From an uncultured Pelagibacteraceae bacterium (GTDB lineage Bacteria; Pseudomonadota; Alphaproteobacteria; Pelagibacterales; Pelagibacteraceae): DNA of 54,981 nucleotides. Positions 32,729-41,264 of this stretch are shown here, piece after piece; within the stretch, counting starts at the first letter, position 1, and each line of letters opens with the position of its first letter. Where the stretch lies: the NCBI GenBank assembly GCA_902607585.1, contig CACLKP010000003.1, forward strand, positions 1-54,981, in the 5' to 3' direction. A program made the position numbers and the translations under genes. Under the pieces are notes generated by a model. That model was given only the letters and a program-made list of their open reading frames with translations. It ran no database searches and had not been told where the DNA came from.

Positions 32729-34849
32729 ATGCAGCCTCCTAAATTAGAGAAGATACCTAAAAAACACAAGTTTCATTCATATGAAATTGAAGATGATTAC
32801 AATTATCTAGAAGAAAATTGGCATGAAATTGTAAAAGATCCAAAAAAATTACCTAAAAAAATAGCAGATTATATTACTGCCGAAAACAAATATGCAGATG
32901 AATTTTTACAAGATACTAAAAAAATTCAAGGTGATTTATGGAAAATTCATCGTGGCAGAATAAAAGAGGACGAAACAAGTGTTGAAATAAAACACAAAGA
33001 TTATTTTTATTACTCACGTTATCGAAAAAAAGATAAAAAAGATAAGGACCAAGGACATTATTCCATCGTGTGCAGAAAGTTTAAAAATATGAAAGCGCCA
33101 GAGGAAATAATTTATGATGGGGACCACGAAGCAAAGGGAAACAAATATTTTTCCTACACCACAGCCTTAAGTTTAAACCAGGACAAATTAGCAATTGGTA
33201 CAGATACCACTGGCAATGAAGAATACTTAATGACAGTTAGAGATATAAAAACTAAAAAAATTCTAACAAAACAGCCTATAAAAACTTCTGGTAATTTTTT
33301 CTTCGCAAAAAACGACTGGATTTATTATACGGTTCTAGATAAAGAAAGACGCCCATTCCAAGTAAAGCGCCACACTCTTGGAGATAATCCAAAAAATGAT
33401 ATTGCTATCTATACGGAAAAAGACCCAAGTTTCTTTGTTTCCGCTGGCTTAAGTCATGATGACAAATTCATTTATATAGATTCATCCCAACATGATACGG
33501 ACGAAGTATATTTTTTTGAATGTGATGAAAAATCTCCTAAACCTCGATTAATTAAAAAACGTGAGCTAGATTTTGAATACGATGTAAGTTTTCATCCTGA
33601 ATCTAATAGCTTCTACATTTTAACAAATAAGGATTCAGCTGTAGATTACAGGCTCATGAAGGTAAGTACTAAAAATCCTGAAGTGAAAAATTGGAAAACT
33701 GTTTTAGAACATAAACCTGGAAGATTAATATTAGGCATATTGCTCATTAAAGGTTGGTTAATTAGGTCACAAAGAGAAAATTTTGATGAAGAGATTATTG
33801 TAACAAATCTAAATACCAACGAAGAACACAAAATTGAGTTTGCAAACGAAGATGGATGTTCTATTGGAGCATCTCCTGCTGCAGTTGATTATGATTCTAA
33901 GGACTGGATAAGAGTTGGTTTTTCAAGCATGAAAACGGAATCTCGTGTCTATGATTATAACTGCAGAACCAAAGAATTAATTCTCAAAAAAAAACAAACT
34001 ATCCCTAGTGGACACGACAATACTCAGTATGAAACTAAAAGAATCCTTGCAAAGAGTTCCGATGGAGAGGTTGATTTACCAATTACTTTGTTATGGAAAA
34101 AAGGAATGATGAAAAAAGATGGTTCAAACCCCTGTGTTGTAACACATTATTCAATGTACGGCATGACGCACACAGCTTCCTTTGGAATCCTAAGGTTGGC
34201 CCTTGTGGACCTTGGTTTCATAAGTGTTCTTGTTAATGTTAGAGGATCAAGTGCTGGTGGCAACAATTACTATTTAAAAGCAAAAAAATTAAGAAAGATG
34301 TTAACTTTTGAAGACCTCGTAAGCTGTTTTGATAAATTAATCGAAGAAAAATATACTTCAAAAGGTAACATAGTAATAAGTTCAGGTTCTGCAGGCGCCA
34401 TGAGCAACGGATATTTAATTAATAATTATCCAGAGTACTTTAAAGGAGTCTGCACCAGTGTCGGTTTTTTAACAATAATTTTAACAATGGTTAACACGAC
34501 GCTCCCACTTAGCAAGATTGAAGAGGAGCAGTGGGATGCTCCCGCAACTTCTAAAGAAGCTTTTGAATACATTATGAAATACGATCCTTATTATGGAATT
34601 AAAAAAAATCAAAAATACCCCATGTTATATTTTTCAAACTCCTTAACAGATCCACGGGTAGGATTTTATGAAAGTTTAAAATTTATTCAAAAATTAAGAG
34701 AAAACAAAAAAGATAATAACCCAATTATTATGCGTTGTGATCTTGCTGCAAGCCATGGAGGTGCTAGCTCTAGATGGGATGCATTAAAAAATGATGTCAT
34801 ACCAGAACAAGCTTGGATCTTAAAACTTTTTAATAAACACAAACCTTGA
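32729..34849 (+). CDS. Prolyl oligopeptidase family S9A (oligopeptidase B-like)
   Basis: 706-residue serine peptidase with an N-terminal beta-propeller (about 70-420) that gates a C-terminal alpha/beta hydrolase. The nucleophile is S554 in 'SSGSAGAMSNG' (commonly GGSAGG), the acid is in 'SLTDPRVGFYES', and the histidine in 'ASHGGASSRWD'. The 'EEEQWDAPATSKEAFEYIMKYDPY' stretch matches oligopeptidase B. No signal peptide, so it likely digests short peptides in the cytoplasm. Monocistronic, with a 19-base gap to the convergent lipoprotein gene. Confidence 0.9.
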   Translation: MQPPKLEKIPKKHKFHSYEIEDDYNYLEENWHEIVKDPKKLPKKIADYITAENKYADEFLQDTKKIQGDLWKIHRGRIKEDETSVEIKHKDYFYYSRYRKKDKKDKDQGHYSIVCRKFKNMKAPEEIIYDGDHEAKGNKYFSYTTALSLNQDKLAIGTDTTGNEEYLMTVRDIKTKKILTKQPIKTSGNFFFAKNDWIYYTVLDKERRPFQVKRHTLGDNPKNDIAIYTEKDPSFFVSAGLSHDDKFIYIDSSQHDTDEVYFFECDEKSPKPRLIKKRELDFEYDVSFHPESNSFYILTNKDSAVDYRLMKVSTKNPEVKNWKTVLEHKPGRLILGILLIKGWLIRSQRENFDEEIIVTNLNTNEEHKIEFANEDGCSIGASPAAVDYDSKDWIRVGFSSMKTESRVYDYNCRTKELILKKKQTIPSGHDNTQYETKRILAKSSDGEVDLPITLLWKKGMMKKDGSNPCVVTHYSMYGMTHTASFGILRLALVDLGFISVLVNVRGSSAGGNNYYLKAKKLRKMLTFEDLVSCFDKLIEEKYTSKGNIVISSGSAGAMSNGYLINNYPEYFKGVCTSVGFLTIILTMVNTTLPLSKIEEEQWDAPATSKEAFEYIMKYDPYYGIKKNQKYPMLYFSNSLTDPRVGFYESLKFIQKLRENKKDNNPIIMRCDLAASHGGASSRWDALKNDVIPEQAWILKLFNKHKP

Positions 34850-34868
34850 AATTATAAAAATCATTCTC

Positions 34869-35165
34869 TTACCAGCATCCAGCAAATTTAATAGAAGAGA
34901 TCACCAAGTTTCTATCATAAAAAAAGATACGTCTACATTTGACCCCGAGCTTTTTTGTCGTAAATGTCACCTTTTTAAAGCCTTTATTATCTATGCTATG
35001 AACACCATCATTTCCAAAATCTATATAAATTTCGTTCAAACTATGCCCTATGTATTTACCCATTTTATCAAGCTCTGCCTGAGACTTCTCATCTACCCTC
35101 GTTGTAACTGCCTGGCATGCACTTAAAAAAATTAATAGGAATAACGCTGTAATTGTTAATCTCAT
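34869..35165 (-). CDS. Small lipoprotein
   Basis: 98 residues with a type II signal peptide: 'MRLTITALFLLIFLSAC' ends in the lipobox LSAC, so the mature protein would be lipidated at C17 and sit in a membrane facing the periplasm. The remaining 80 residues contain two further cysteines (in 'VKCRRIFF' and the terminal 'AGCW') that could form a disulfide. Weak resemblance to SmpA/OmlA-like folds in 'GKYIGHSLNEIYIDFG' is possible but unproven. Divergent from the purine permease. Confidence 0.78.
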   Translation of the reverse strand: MRLTITALFLLIFLSACQAVTTRVDEKSQAELDKMGKYIGHSLNEIYIDFGNDGVHSIDNKGFKKVTFTTKKLGVKCRRIFFYDRNLVISSIKFAGCW

Positions 35166-35205
35166 AAACTCAACTTATCATAGAAAATTGTAAAGAAAAA
35201 ACAAA

Positions 35206-35235
35206 CCTAGGTTGTAAAAATGTGCACAACCTTAG
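35206..35235. promoter_or_regulatory. Hairpin in the leader/promoter region of the purine permease
   Basis: CCTAGGTTGT and ACAACCTTAG form a stem (GGTTGT/ACAACC plus outer pairs around one bulge) with a ten-base loop. There is no T-run after it on either strand, so it is not an ordinary terminator. It lies about 90 bases ahead of the permease start, where an operator or leader RNA element would be expected. Confidence 0.45.
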
Positions 35236-35311
35236 TATCAATTCAATCTTTATATTGTTGGACTCATCTATAGAGGATATTAGAATCCCTTTAATTATTT
35301 TAACTAAACTA

Positions 35312-35318
35312 AAGGAGG
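35312..35318 (+). promoter_or_regulatory. Consensus ribosome binding site of the purine permease
   Basis: AAGGAGG is a full-length Shine-Dalgarno match seven bases before the ATG. Most genes in this window have little or no such site, so it stands out and fits strong expression. Confidence 0.8.
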
Positions 35319-35325
35319 AAAATTT

Positions 35326-36612
35326 ATGAGTTTAGAAAGTATGTTCAAACTACGGGAAAATAAAACAACCGTAAAGCAGGAGATACTGGCCGGAGTGGCG
35401 ACTGGATTGACAATGATGTATATTTGCATAGTCAACCCACTGATACTTGAGGCGGGTGGAGCTCCCTTCCCGGCCGTTTTTACGGCAACAATTGTTTCTG
35501 CGGCAGTTGCGTGTTTCGTTATGGGATTTTGGGCTAATTGGCCAATTGGTCTTGCGAGCGGCATGGGTCTCAATGCATTTGTTGCTTTTGCGGTATGCGG
35601 GGCGATGGGATATAGTTATGAAGAAGCCTTGGGTGCATGTTTTGTAGCTGGAGTGATCTTCTTAGCGCTCACATTAACCGGGGTTAGAGAAACCCTTGTA
35701 AACGCCATACCTCACAGTCTGAAATTAGCAATCGGAGCCGCGATTGGCGGATTCTTAGCGATGATAGGATTTCAGATCGGAGGAATTACGGTTAATAGCG
35801 ATGCGACCTTAGTGACGCTTGGAAATATTAAAGATCCAACTGTAATACTTTGTCTCTTGGGCGTTGCGAGCATCATTATATTGGATAAGCTTAAAGTGAC
35901 CGGGGGATTGATTATAACTCTATTGGGTTTATCAATTATAGGTTGGGTGACAGGATTACAAGAGCTCAGCGGCTTTGTAAGTACCCCTCCACCTTTATCA
36001 TTATTCTTCGCCATGGATATCGGTGCAGCATTAAGCATTGGTATGCTTTCTGTAGTCGGCACGCTTCTCTTTGTGGATTTTACAGATACGAGTGGTACTT
36101 TGGTATCTTGTGCAAATCTAATGAAGAAAGTTGATAACAAAGGTAAGGTGAAAGGAATTGGGCGTGCCATGATGGCCGATGCAGTAGGTACTGTTGTAGG
36201 AGCTGCGGCAGGCACAACTACCGTGACATCATACATCGAGAGTGGTGCAGGAATTAAACAAGGGGGTAAAACGGGACTTACGGCGGTTACAGTAGGTTGT
36301 ATGTTTCTTTTAGCCTTGTTCTTTAGTCCAATAGCGATCAGCATACCTAAGTGGGCTGACGCACCGGTGCTAATAGCGGTTGGATTTATGTTCCTTGAAG
36401 GATTAAGAAATATAGACTGGCAAGATGTTACGGAAAGTTCACCAGCACTTCTTGCTGTTTTTGCTGTTCCGTATACGTACAGCATCGCAGTAGGAATTCA
36501 GCTAGCTTTTTTAACTTACATAATTACGAAATGGTGTACGGGTGGATCTAAAGATCTTAGTATACCAGTATATGTAATTGGGGCGGCTTGTTTGATAGCA
36601 TTTTTAATTTAG
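35326..36612 (+). CDS. AzgA-type guanine/hypoxanthine permease (NCS2)
   Basis: 428 residues, 12-14 membrane segments, in the COG2252-type purine permeases. Family motifs: 'GLASGMGLNAFVAF' in TM3, 'FVDFTDTSGTL' in TM8 and 'TTVTSYIESGAGIKQGGKTGLTAV' in TM10. It probably imports guanine and hypoxanthine/xanthine by proton symport and opens the purine cluster that follows. Base composition is clearly richer in G+C than its neighbours (e.g. 'ggagctcccttcccggccg'), it has the strongest ribosome binding site and the only strong rho-independent terminator seen here. Either very high expression or recent transfer would explain this. Confidence 0.9.
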   Translation: MSLESMFKLRENKTTVKQEILAGVATGLTMMYICIVNPLILEAGGAPFPAVFTATIVSAAVACFVMGFWANWPIGLASGMGLNAFVAFAVCGAMGYSYEEALGACFVAGVIFLALTLTGVRETLVNAIPHSLKLAIGAAIGGFLAMIGFQIGGITVNSDATLVTLGNIKDPTVILCLLGVASIIILDKLKVTGGLIITLLGLSIIGWVTGLQELSGFVSTPPPLSLFFAMDIGAALSIGMLSVVGTLLFVDFTDTSGTLVSCANLMKKVDNKGKVKGIGRAMMADAVGTVVGAAAGTTTVTSYIESGAGIKQGGKTGLTAVTVGCMFLLALFFSPIAISIPKWADAPVLIAVGFMFLEGLRNIDWQDVTESSPALLAVFAVPYTYSIAVGIQLAFLTYIITKWCTGGSKDLSIPVYVIGAACLIAFLI

Positions 36613-36643
36613 TCACATAAGTTAAATTCTCGAAAGAGATTGT

Positions 36644-36675
36644 AAAAAGGCGGGAATAAAATCCCGCCTTTTTTT
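36644..36675 (+). terminator. Rho-independent terminator of the purine permease
   Basis: AAAAGGCGGGA-TAAAA-TCCCGCCTTTTTTT: a stem of seven G/C-rich pairs plus A-T pairs, a short loop and a run of seven T. Because A-runs flank the left arm, it could also work on the opposite strand for the convergent phosphoribosyltransferase transcript, which ends about 115 bases away. Confidence 0.92.
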
Positions 36676-36791
36676 ATATCTTTACGCCGTATACGCAACA
36701 AATGCGTTGAAGTTATTAGCAACAATTAAGTAGTATAAGACTATGAAAAAGTACAACGCACAAGGACTATATAGAAAAATAAACTTAAAGT

Positions 36792-37325
36792 TTATTTATA
36801 TTTCTTCTTTAGATCCGAAATTGAAATTAATTCAAATTCTTCATAGTGATAGACAAGCCATTCCTGGGTAAGCATTTTTTCGACCACGTAGTCAGGTGTT
36901 ATTTTGCTTGATGGCTTTTGATGTAAAACGGCTGTTTTAAAGTTAATATTTTTACCTTTAAAAGGTTTATAATTTAACAAAAATTTTTTTGTATATATTA
37001 AAGAATCGCCTGAATCTACCAAATCATCACATATTAAAATATTATTTCCATAATCTTGTGTGGTAGATGAAATGTCGCGTGAAAAAATTACTTCATCTTT
37101 TTGTTTATCAGACACCTTTCCTTTTTCTGCAACTTCATAACTCTCAACACCTAAGTATGATGAGCGCACACGAAATAGCCGAGAAAGCACGTCCCCGACT
37201 CTAAGCCCGCCTCTTGCTATGGATATGATATGACTGGGCTTAAAACCAGATTCATCAATCATGATAGCTAATTTTTCTATCGCTTCTAAATATTCTTTAG
37301 ATGAAATTCTTCGTTTTTCTGTCAT
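36792..37325 (-). CDS. Purine phosphoribosyltransferase
   Basis: 177-residue type I phosphoribosyltransferase. The PRPP-binding loop is 'ILICDDLVDSGDSL' (two acids followed by the P-loop), and 'IISIARGGLRVGDVLSR' is the upstream strand of xanthine/guanine/hypoxanthine transferases. Its position in a guanine uptake and breakdown cluster suggests it salvages guanine, hypoxanthine or xanthine to nucleotides, competing with the catabolic branch. Orotate and uracil enzymes have different signatures. Divergent from the DUF1330 gene with 46 bases between starts. Confidence 0.83.
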   Translation of the reverse strand: MTEKRRISSKEYLEAIEKLAIMIDESGFKPSHIISIARGGLRVGDVLSRLFRVRSSYLGVESYEVAEKGKVSDKQKDEVIFSRDISSTTQDYGNNILICDDLVDSGDSLIYTKKFLLNYKPFKGKNINFKTAVLHQKPSSKITPDYVVEKMLTQEWLVYHYEEFELISISDLKKKYK

Positions 37326-37371
37326 TATAATTTTGATAACATACCAATTAAAAAAATAAAGGAGAAGAAAA

Positions 37372-37662
37372 ATGTCAAAGAGCTATTGGATTGCAACCTA
37401 CCGAACGATTGGAGATATAGAAAAACTTAAAAAATATGCAGAAGTAGTTACCCCTGTTATCAAAACCTTTGGTGGTCAAGCTTTAGTAAGAGGTGGAAAA
37501 TATCAAGTTTTAGAAGGGGATAATTTTATAAGAACTGTTATTTGGGAGTTTCCTAATTACCAAAAAGCAATAGAGTGCCACAATTCAAAAAAATATCAAG
37601 AAGGATGGTCTTTAGCAAAAGAAACTACTGAGAGAAATTTACAAATTATTGAAGGAGTTTAG
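37372..37662 (+). CDS. DUF1330 family protein
   Basis: 96 residues, dimeric alpha-beta barrel-like fold ('YWIATYRTIGDIEKLKKYAE ... LVRGGKYQVLEG ... VIWEFPNYQKAIECHNSKKYQ'), the characteristic DUF1330 pattern. Preceded by a fair ribosome binding site (AAAGGAGA). The biochemical function of the family is unknown; members often accompany catabolic genes, as here between salvage and urate-oxidase genes. Its stop overlaps the stop of the convergent puuD-like gene by four bases. Confidence 0.87.
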   Translation: MSKSYWIATYRTIGDIEKLKKYAEVVTPVIKTFGGQALVRGGKYQVLEGDNFIRTVIWEFPNYQKAIECHNSKKYQEGWSLAKETTERNLQIIEGV

Positions 37663-38501
37663 TTGCTTTCTTTTTTATTCTTCCAATTAACATAATATTG
37701 AATCATTCCAAAAATTATTGCTAGAACAAAAAGAATTATCCAGTTTATGGAGCTGGACCATACAAACGATGCATGTCCGCTTAACATTATAAACAAAACC
37801 AATAATGTAATTATGTTGTTGTGAACCGATCTCACCTTAGCTCGAAGTGAAAGATTTAAATCAAATTTTTCTTTTTTTGAAGTAGCTGAAGCTATTTTTA
37901 TTCCTGACGGCGCGATGACAAAATACACATTCATTGTCATTATACTTCCTAAAATAATACCAGATTGTAAAAAAGCAAATCTTGGACCGTAGATTTTAGT
38001 TAGGCCAAATGAAATAGTTGTCCCGATAATTAAAAGCACAATAGGAAAAATAATTTTATAATTTATTAATTTAGACTTACAAAGAAAATCATAAATTAAC
38101 CACGACCCTATTATAGACAATATTGAAATTGCTATAGCGATTGAAGGAGAAATATTTTCATTTACTCTCTTATCAACCATTAAAATATTTGCGTTCATGA
38201 AATAAATTAATATCAATAACGCTATACCTGATAAAAAAGTCAAATAGGAAGTGTATTTCCAAATAATTACATTCTTTGGGACTTCCTGAGGTGCTCCACG
38301 ATACCTGGTTAGTTTATAATAATAACCACTGTGTTGTAAGATTCCGTCAGCCTCAATATCTTCTTCTTTTGAATTTTTTGGCAATTTATTATCTAGGTAA
38401 TTAAAAGTGAATGATGTACCTACCCATAATATAGCAAAGAAAACATGTCCCCACCTAAGCAGAGCTTGAGTCCATTTAGAAATATCAGGTAAGAATTCCA
38501 T
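37659..38501 (-). CDS. puuD: PuuD-type membrane urate oxidase (urate hydroxylase), membrane domain only
   Basis: 280 residues with seven or eight membrane helices. The start 'MEFLPDISKWTQALLRWGHVFFAILWVGTSFTFN' (first half) and 'HSGYYYKLTRYRGAPQEVPKNVIIWKYTSY' region mark the urate-oxidase membrane domain of PuuD, with conserved His and Trp residues that may bind cofactor. The characterised protein carries a C-terminal cytochrome c; no CxxCH exists here, so electrons must leave to a separate carrier. It oxidises urate to 5-hydroxyisourate, between xdh and uraH in the pathway. Its start abuts the guanine deaminase stop (TAAATG). Confidence 0.82.
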   Translation of the reverse strand: MEFLPDISKWTQALLRWGHVFFAILWVGTSFTFNYLDNKLPKNSKEEDIEADGILQHSGYYYKLTRYRGAPQEVPKNVIIWKYTSYLTFLSGIALLILIYFMNANILMVDKRVNENISPSIAIAISILSIIGSWLIYDFLCKSKLINYKIIFPIVLLIIGTTISFGLTKIYGPRFAFLQSGIILGSIMTMNVYFVIAPSGIKIASATSKKEKFDLNLSLRAKVRSVHNNIITLLVLFIMLSGHASFVWSSSINWIILFVLAIIFGMIQYYVNWKNKKESN

Positions 38502-38966
38502 TTAATATTTAACCTTATCTATTTTTTTATCCCATAATTCAAAAGCTTTTAAAGCCTCATCTCTCATCATTTGAGTCATTGGAATTTTTCTTTCATCAAT
38601 ATTTTTTTTAATTTCTGAATAAATGAATGAATCATCAAAATCGATTTTTCGAGCATCTTCTCTTGTATTTGCGTAATATATTTTGTTAATTCTTGCCCAA
38701 TAAGCCGCGGCCAAACAAAGCGGACATAATTCACAACTGCTGTATAGCTCGCATCCATTTAAACTAAAATTGTTTAATTTTTTGCATGCTTCACGAATAG
38801 CAACAATTTCGCCGTGTGCAGTTGGATCATTGGTTGAGGTAACTTTATTTGAGCCTTCTGCTACGATTTTATCATTTTTAACAATCACCGCACCGAATGG
38901 GCCACCTCCGTTTTTAACGCTGTCAATAGAAAGCTGTATAGCTCTCTTCATAAATTCATTTTTCAT
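38502..38966 (-). CDS. guaD: Guanine deaminase (CDA-fold)
   Basis: Hydrolyses guanine to xanthine and ammonia. 154 residues of the cytidine-deaminase fold. Zinc site: H51 and catalytic E53 in 'PTAHGEIVAIREA', C81 and C84 in 'CELCPLCLA'. The 'GGPFGAVIVK' opening and the swapped C-terminal tail ('DDSFIYSEI ... LWDKKIDKVKY') match Bacillus GuaD rather than tRNA adenosine deaminase. Overlaps xdhB by ATGA and abuts puuD, so guanine deamination and xanthine oxidation are made together. Confidence 0.92.
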   Translation of the reverse strand: MKNEFMKRAIQLSIDSVKNGGGPFGAVIVKNDKIVAEGSNKVTSTNDPTAHGEIVAIREACKKLNNFSLNGCELYSSCELCPLCLAAAYWARINKIYYANTREDARKIDFDDSFIYSEIKKNIDERKIPMTQMMRDEALKAFELWDKKIDKVKY

Positions 38967-41263
38967 ATTTTTCTTTTTAAATTTTTAATACTCATTAAGA
39001 TTTTCTCAGGCGTTGCTGGGGCATCAAGTTTGGGATTTGCAGTATAGTTTCCAATTGATGCTATAGCATTTTTAATTGCAAAAAAAACTGACATTGCATT
39101 CATTAACGGAGGTTCTCCTGTAGTTTTAGATTTATTTATTACATTTTCAATATTTATTCCCTTTTTAAAAATTTCTGCATTAAATTTTTCTGGCATATCA
39201 CTTACTGCAGGAATTTTATAAGTAGATGGTGAATGAGTAGTAATTTGACCATTAGTTTTCCAAACAACCTCTTCACATCCAAGCCATCCTGCACCTTGCA
39301 CAAAACCTCCTTCTATTTGTCCCGTTTCAATGGCTGGATTAATAGCGCGGCCTGCGTCATGCAATATATCGGCACGTAATATTTTATTTTCTCCAGTTAG
39401 TGTATCAATCATAACCTCGCTAACAGCAGCGCTATAACAAAAATAGAGGAATGGTCTTCCTTTAAAAGTTTTTTTATCAAAATGTATTTTTGGTGTTGTA
39501 TAAAAACCAGTCGAAGATAATGAAACTCTATTTAGATAAGCCTCTTTAATAAGTTTATTAAATTTAAAAGTTTTTCCTTTAAATTTTACCATTCCATTTT
39601 CATAAATTCCTTCGCTGTTTTTAATTTTATATTTACGTTTTACATATGCTGCTAAGTTCATTTTTATTTTAGAAATTGCATTAAGTGTAGCGGCGCCATT
39701 AAGATCTGTTGTGCTTGAAGCAGCACTAGCACTTGTATTGGGCACTTTATCAGTGGTCGTAGCACTAACTTTAATTTTTGAAAAATTTATACCTAATGCG
39801 TGTGCTGTTAGTTGTGCAATTTTTGTATGGACGCCATTGCCCATCTCGACACCGCCATGATTTACGTGAACACTTCCGTCATTATAATAAATATGCACTA
39901 GAGAACCCGCTTGATTTAAATGCCAGGTTGTGAAAGAAATTCCGAACTTTACCGGGGTAAAACAAATTCCTTTCTTAATATACTTATTTTCTGAATTAAA
40001 TTTTTTTATACTTAATTGTCTGCTTTTATAATTCGATGATTTTATCAACTGATCATAGATTTCTTGGATAACATTGTCTTCGATCTTCATATTATAATGA
40101 GTAATATTTTTTTTCTTTTTTTGATAAAAATTTCTTCTTCTTATTTCAGCGGAATCTTTATTAAGTGTGGTAGCAATATGATCAATGATGTTTTCAATGA
40201 CCATCATCGCTTGATTTGCCCCAAATCCTCTAAACGCCGTGTTGGATGCTGTGTTTGTTTTGCAAAGATAGTTTTCTACCAGTACATTTTCAAGATAATA
40301 AGCATTATCTACGTGAAGAAGTGCACGCTCATTAATTGCCCCACTGAGATCAGGTGATATTCCGCATCTCGATGCTAATTTTAATTTTAGACCTGTAATA
40401 ACACCGAGCTCATCAAAACCCACTGAATATTCAGAATAAAAATCATGTCTTTTTCCCGTAATAATAATATCGTCATCTCGATCCACTCTAAGTTTAATTG
40501 CACGTTTAGTTTTTTTTGCAAGCAAAGTACAAATTGCTGCAAATATAAAAGATTGGGTTTCGGTCGATCCGAATGAACCTCCTAACCTCCTAGTTTCAAC
40601 AGTAATGCTGTTGCTTTTTTGATTAAGCATTTTTGCTATGATTTGTTGAGTCTCGCTTGGATGTTGTGTTTTAGAAAATACTTTAAAATCATTATCTTCC
40701 TGAGGAATAACGAAAGCAGATTGGCCTTCAAGAGCAAAGTGCTCCTGAGATCCTGTTGTAAAATTACCTTTTAAGCGATGTACTGAACTTTCTATTGCTT
40801 TAAGCGCTTCGCCTTTTTTTATTACTCTTTCTTTTAAAACAAAAGATTTTTTCTTTAATGCTTCCTTAATAGTAGTAATTGGTTTGAGTGTTTTATAACT
40901 AATTTTCGCCGCCAATACTGCTTTCCTAGCTAACTCTGTTGTTGTTGCAGCCACAGCAAAAAGTGGTTGGCCATAATACTCAGCTTTTTTTGGAAATATT
41001 GGATCACCATCATATACAGGGCCCACATCATTTCTTCCTGGTATGTCATCTGAGGTTACAACTGCTACCACTCCTTCACTTTTAAACACTTTATCAAGAT
41101 TTATTTTTTTAATTATTGCATGAGCTTTTTTGCTCCATCCAATAGCACCATATAAAGTTCCGGGTGGTTCCGGAATATCATCTGTATAATAAGCTTTGCC
41201 AGTAACATGTTTTATAGCACTCTCATGAGGTCTATTTTCATTAATAAAAGTCTCTTGTTTCAT
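38963..41263 (-). CDS. xdhB: Xanthine dehydrogenase molybdopterin-binding subunit
   Basis: Large Moco subunit oxidising hypoxanthine/xanthine to urate. 766 residues. It starts with 'ESAIKHVTGKAYYTDDIP', has the Moco loops 'RLGGSFGSTETQ' and 'AFRGFGANQAMMVIE' (with the arginine that positions xanthine), and the catalytic glutamate in 'TTGEPPLMNAMSVFFAIK'. I trim the track start to the ATG at 41263, which lies one base past the xdhA stop and gives the normal N-terminus. Downstream guaD overlaps by four bases. Confidence 0.94.
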   Translation of the reverse strand: MKQETFINENRPHESAIKHVTGKAYYTDDIPEPPGTLYGAIGWSKKAHAIIKKINLDKVFKSEGVVAVVTSDDIPGRNDVGPVYDGDPIFPKKAEYYGQPLFAVAATTTELARKAVLAAKISYKTLKPITTIKEALKKKSFVLKERVIKKGEALKAIESSVHRLKGNFTTGSQEHFALEGQSAFVIPQEDNDFKVFSKTQHPSETQQIIAKMLNQKSNSITVETRRLGGSFGSTETQSFIFAAICTLLAKKTKRAIKLRVDRDDDIIITGKRHDFYSEYSVGFDELGVITGLKLKLASRCGISPDLSGAINERALLHVDNAYYLENVLVENYLCKTNTASNTAFRGFGANQAMMVIENIIDHIATTLNKDSAEIRRRNFYQKKKKNITHYNMKIEDNVIQEIYDQLIKSSNYKSRQLSIKKFNSENKYIKKGICFTPVKFGISFTTWHLNQAGSLVHIYYNDGSVHVNHGGVEMGNGVHTKIAQLTAHALGINFSKIKVSATTTDKVPNTSASAASSTTDLNGAATLNAISKIKMNLAAYVKRKYKIKNSEGIYENGMVKFKGKTFKFNKLIKEAYLNRVSLSSTGFYTTPKIHFDKKTFKGRPFLYFCYSAAVSEVMIDTLTGENKILRADILHDAGRAINPAIETGQIEGGFVQGAGWLGCEEVVWKTNGQITTHSPSTYKIPAVSDMPEKFNAEIFKKGINIENVINKSKTTGEPPLMNAMSVFFAIKNAIASIGNYTANPKLDAPATPEKILMSIKNLKRKI

Positions 41264-41264
41264 T

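Noticed and set aside
35201-35240. Hairpin before the permease as a rho-independent terminator
   Set aside because: No T-run follows on either strand and both flanking genes read away from it.
36742-36870. Plus-strand ORF of about 42 codons starting MKKYNAQGLYRKIN after the permease terminator
   Set aside because: It runs mostly antisense inside the phosphoribosyltransferase gene, has no ribosome binding site and no recognisable pattern.
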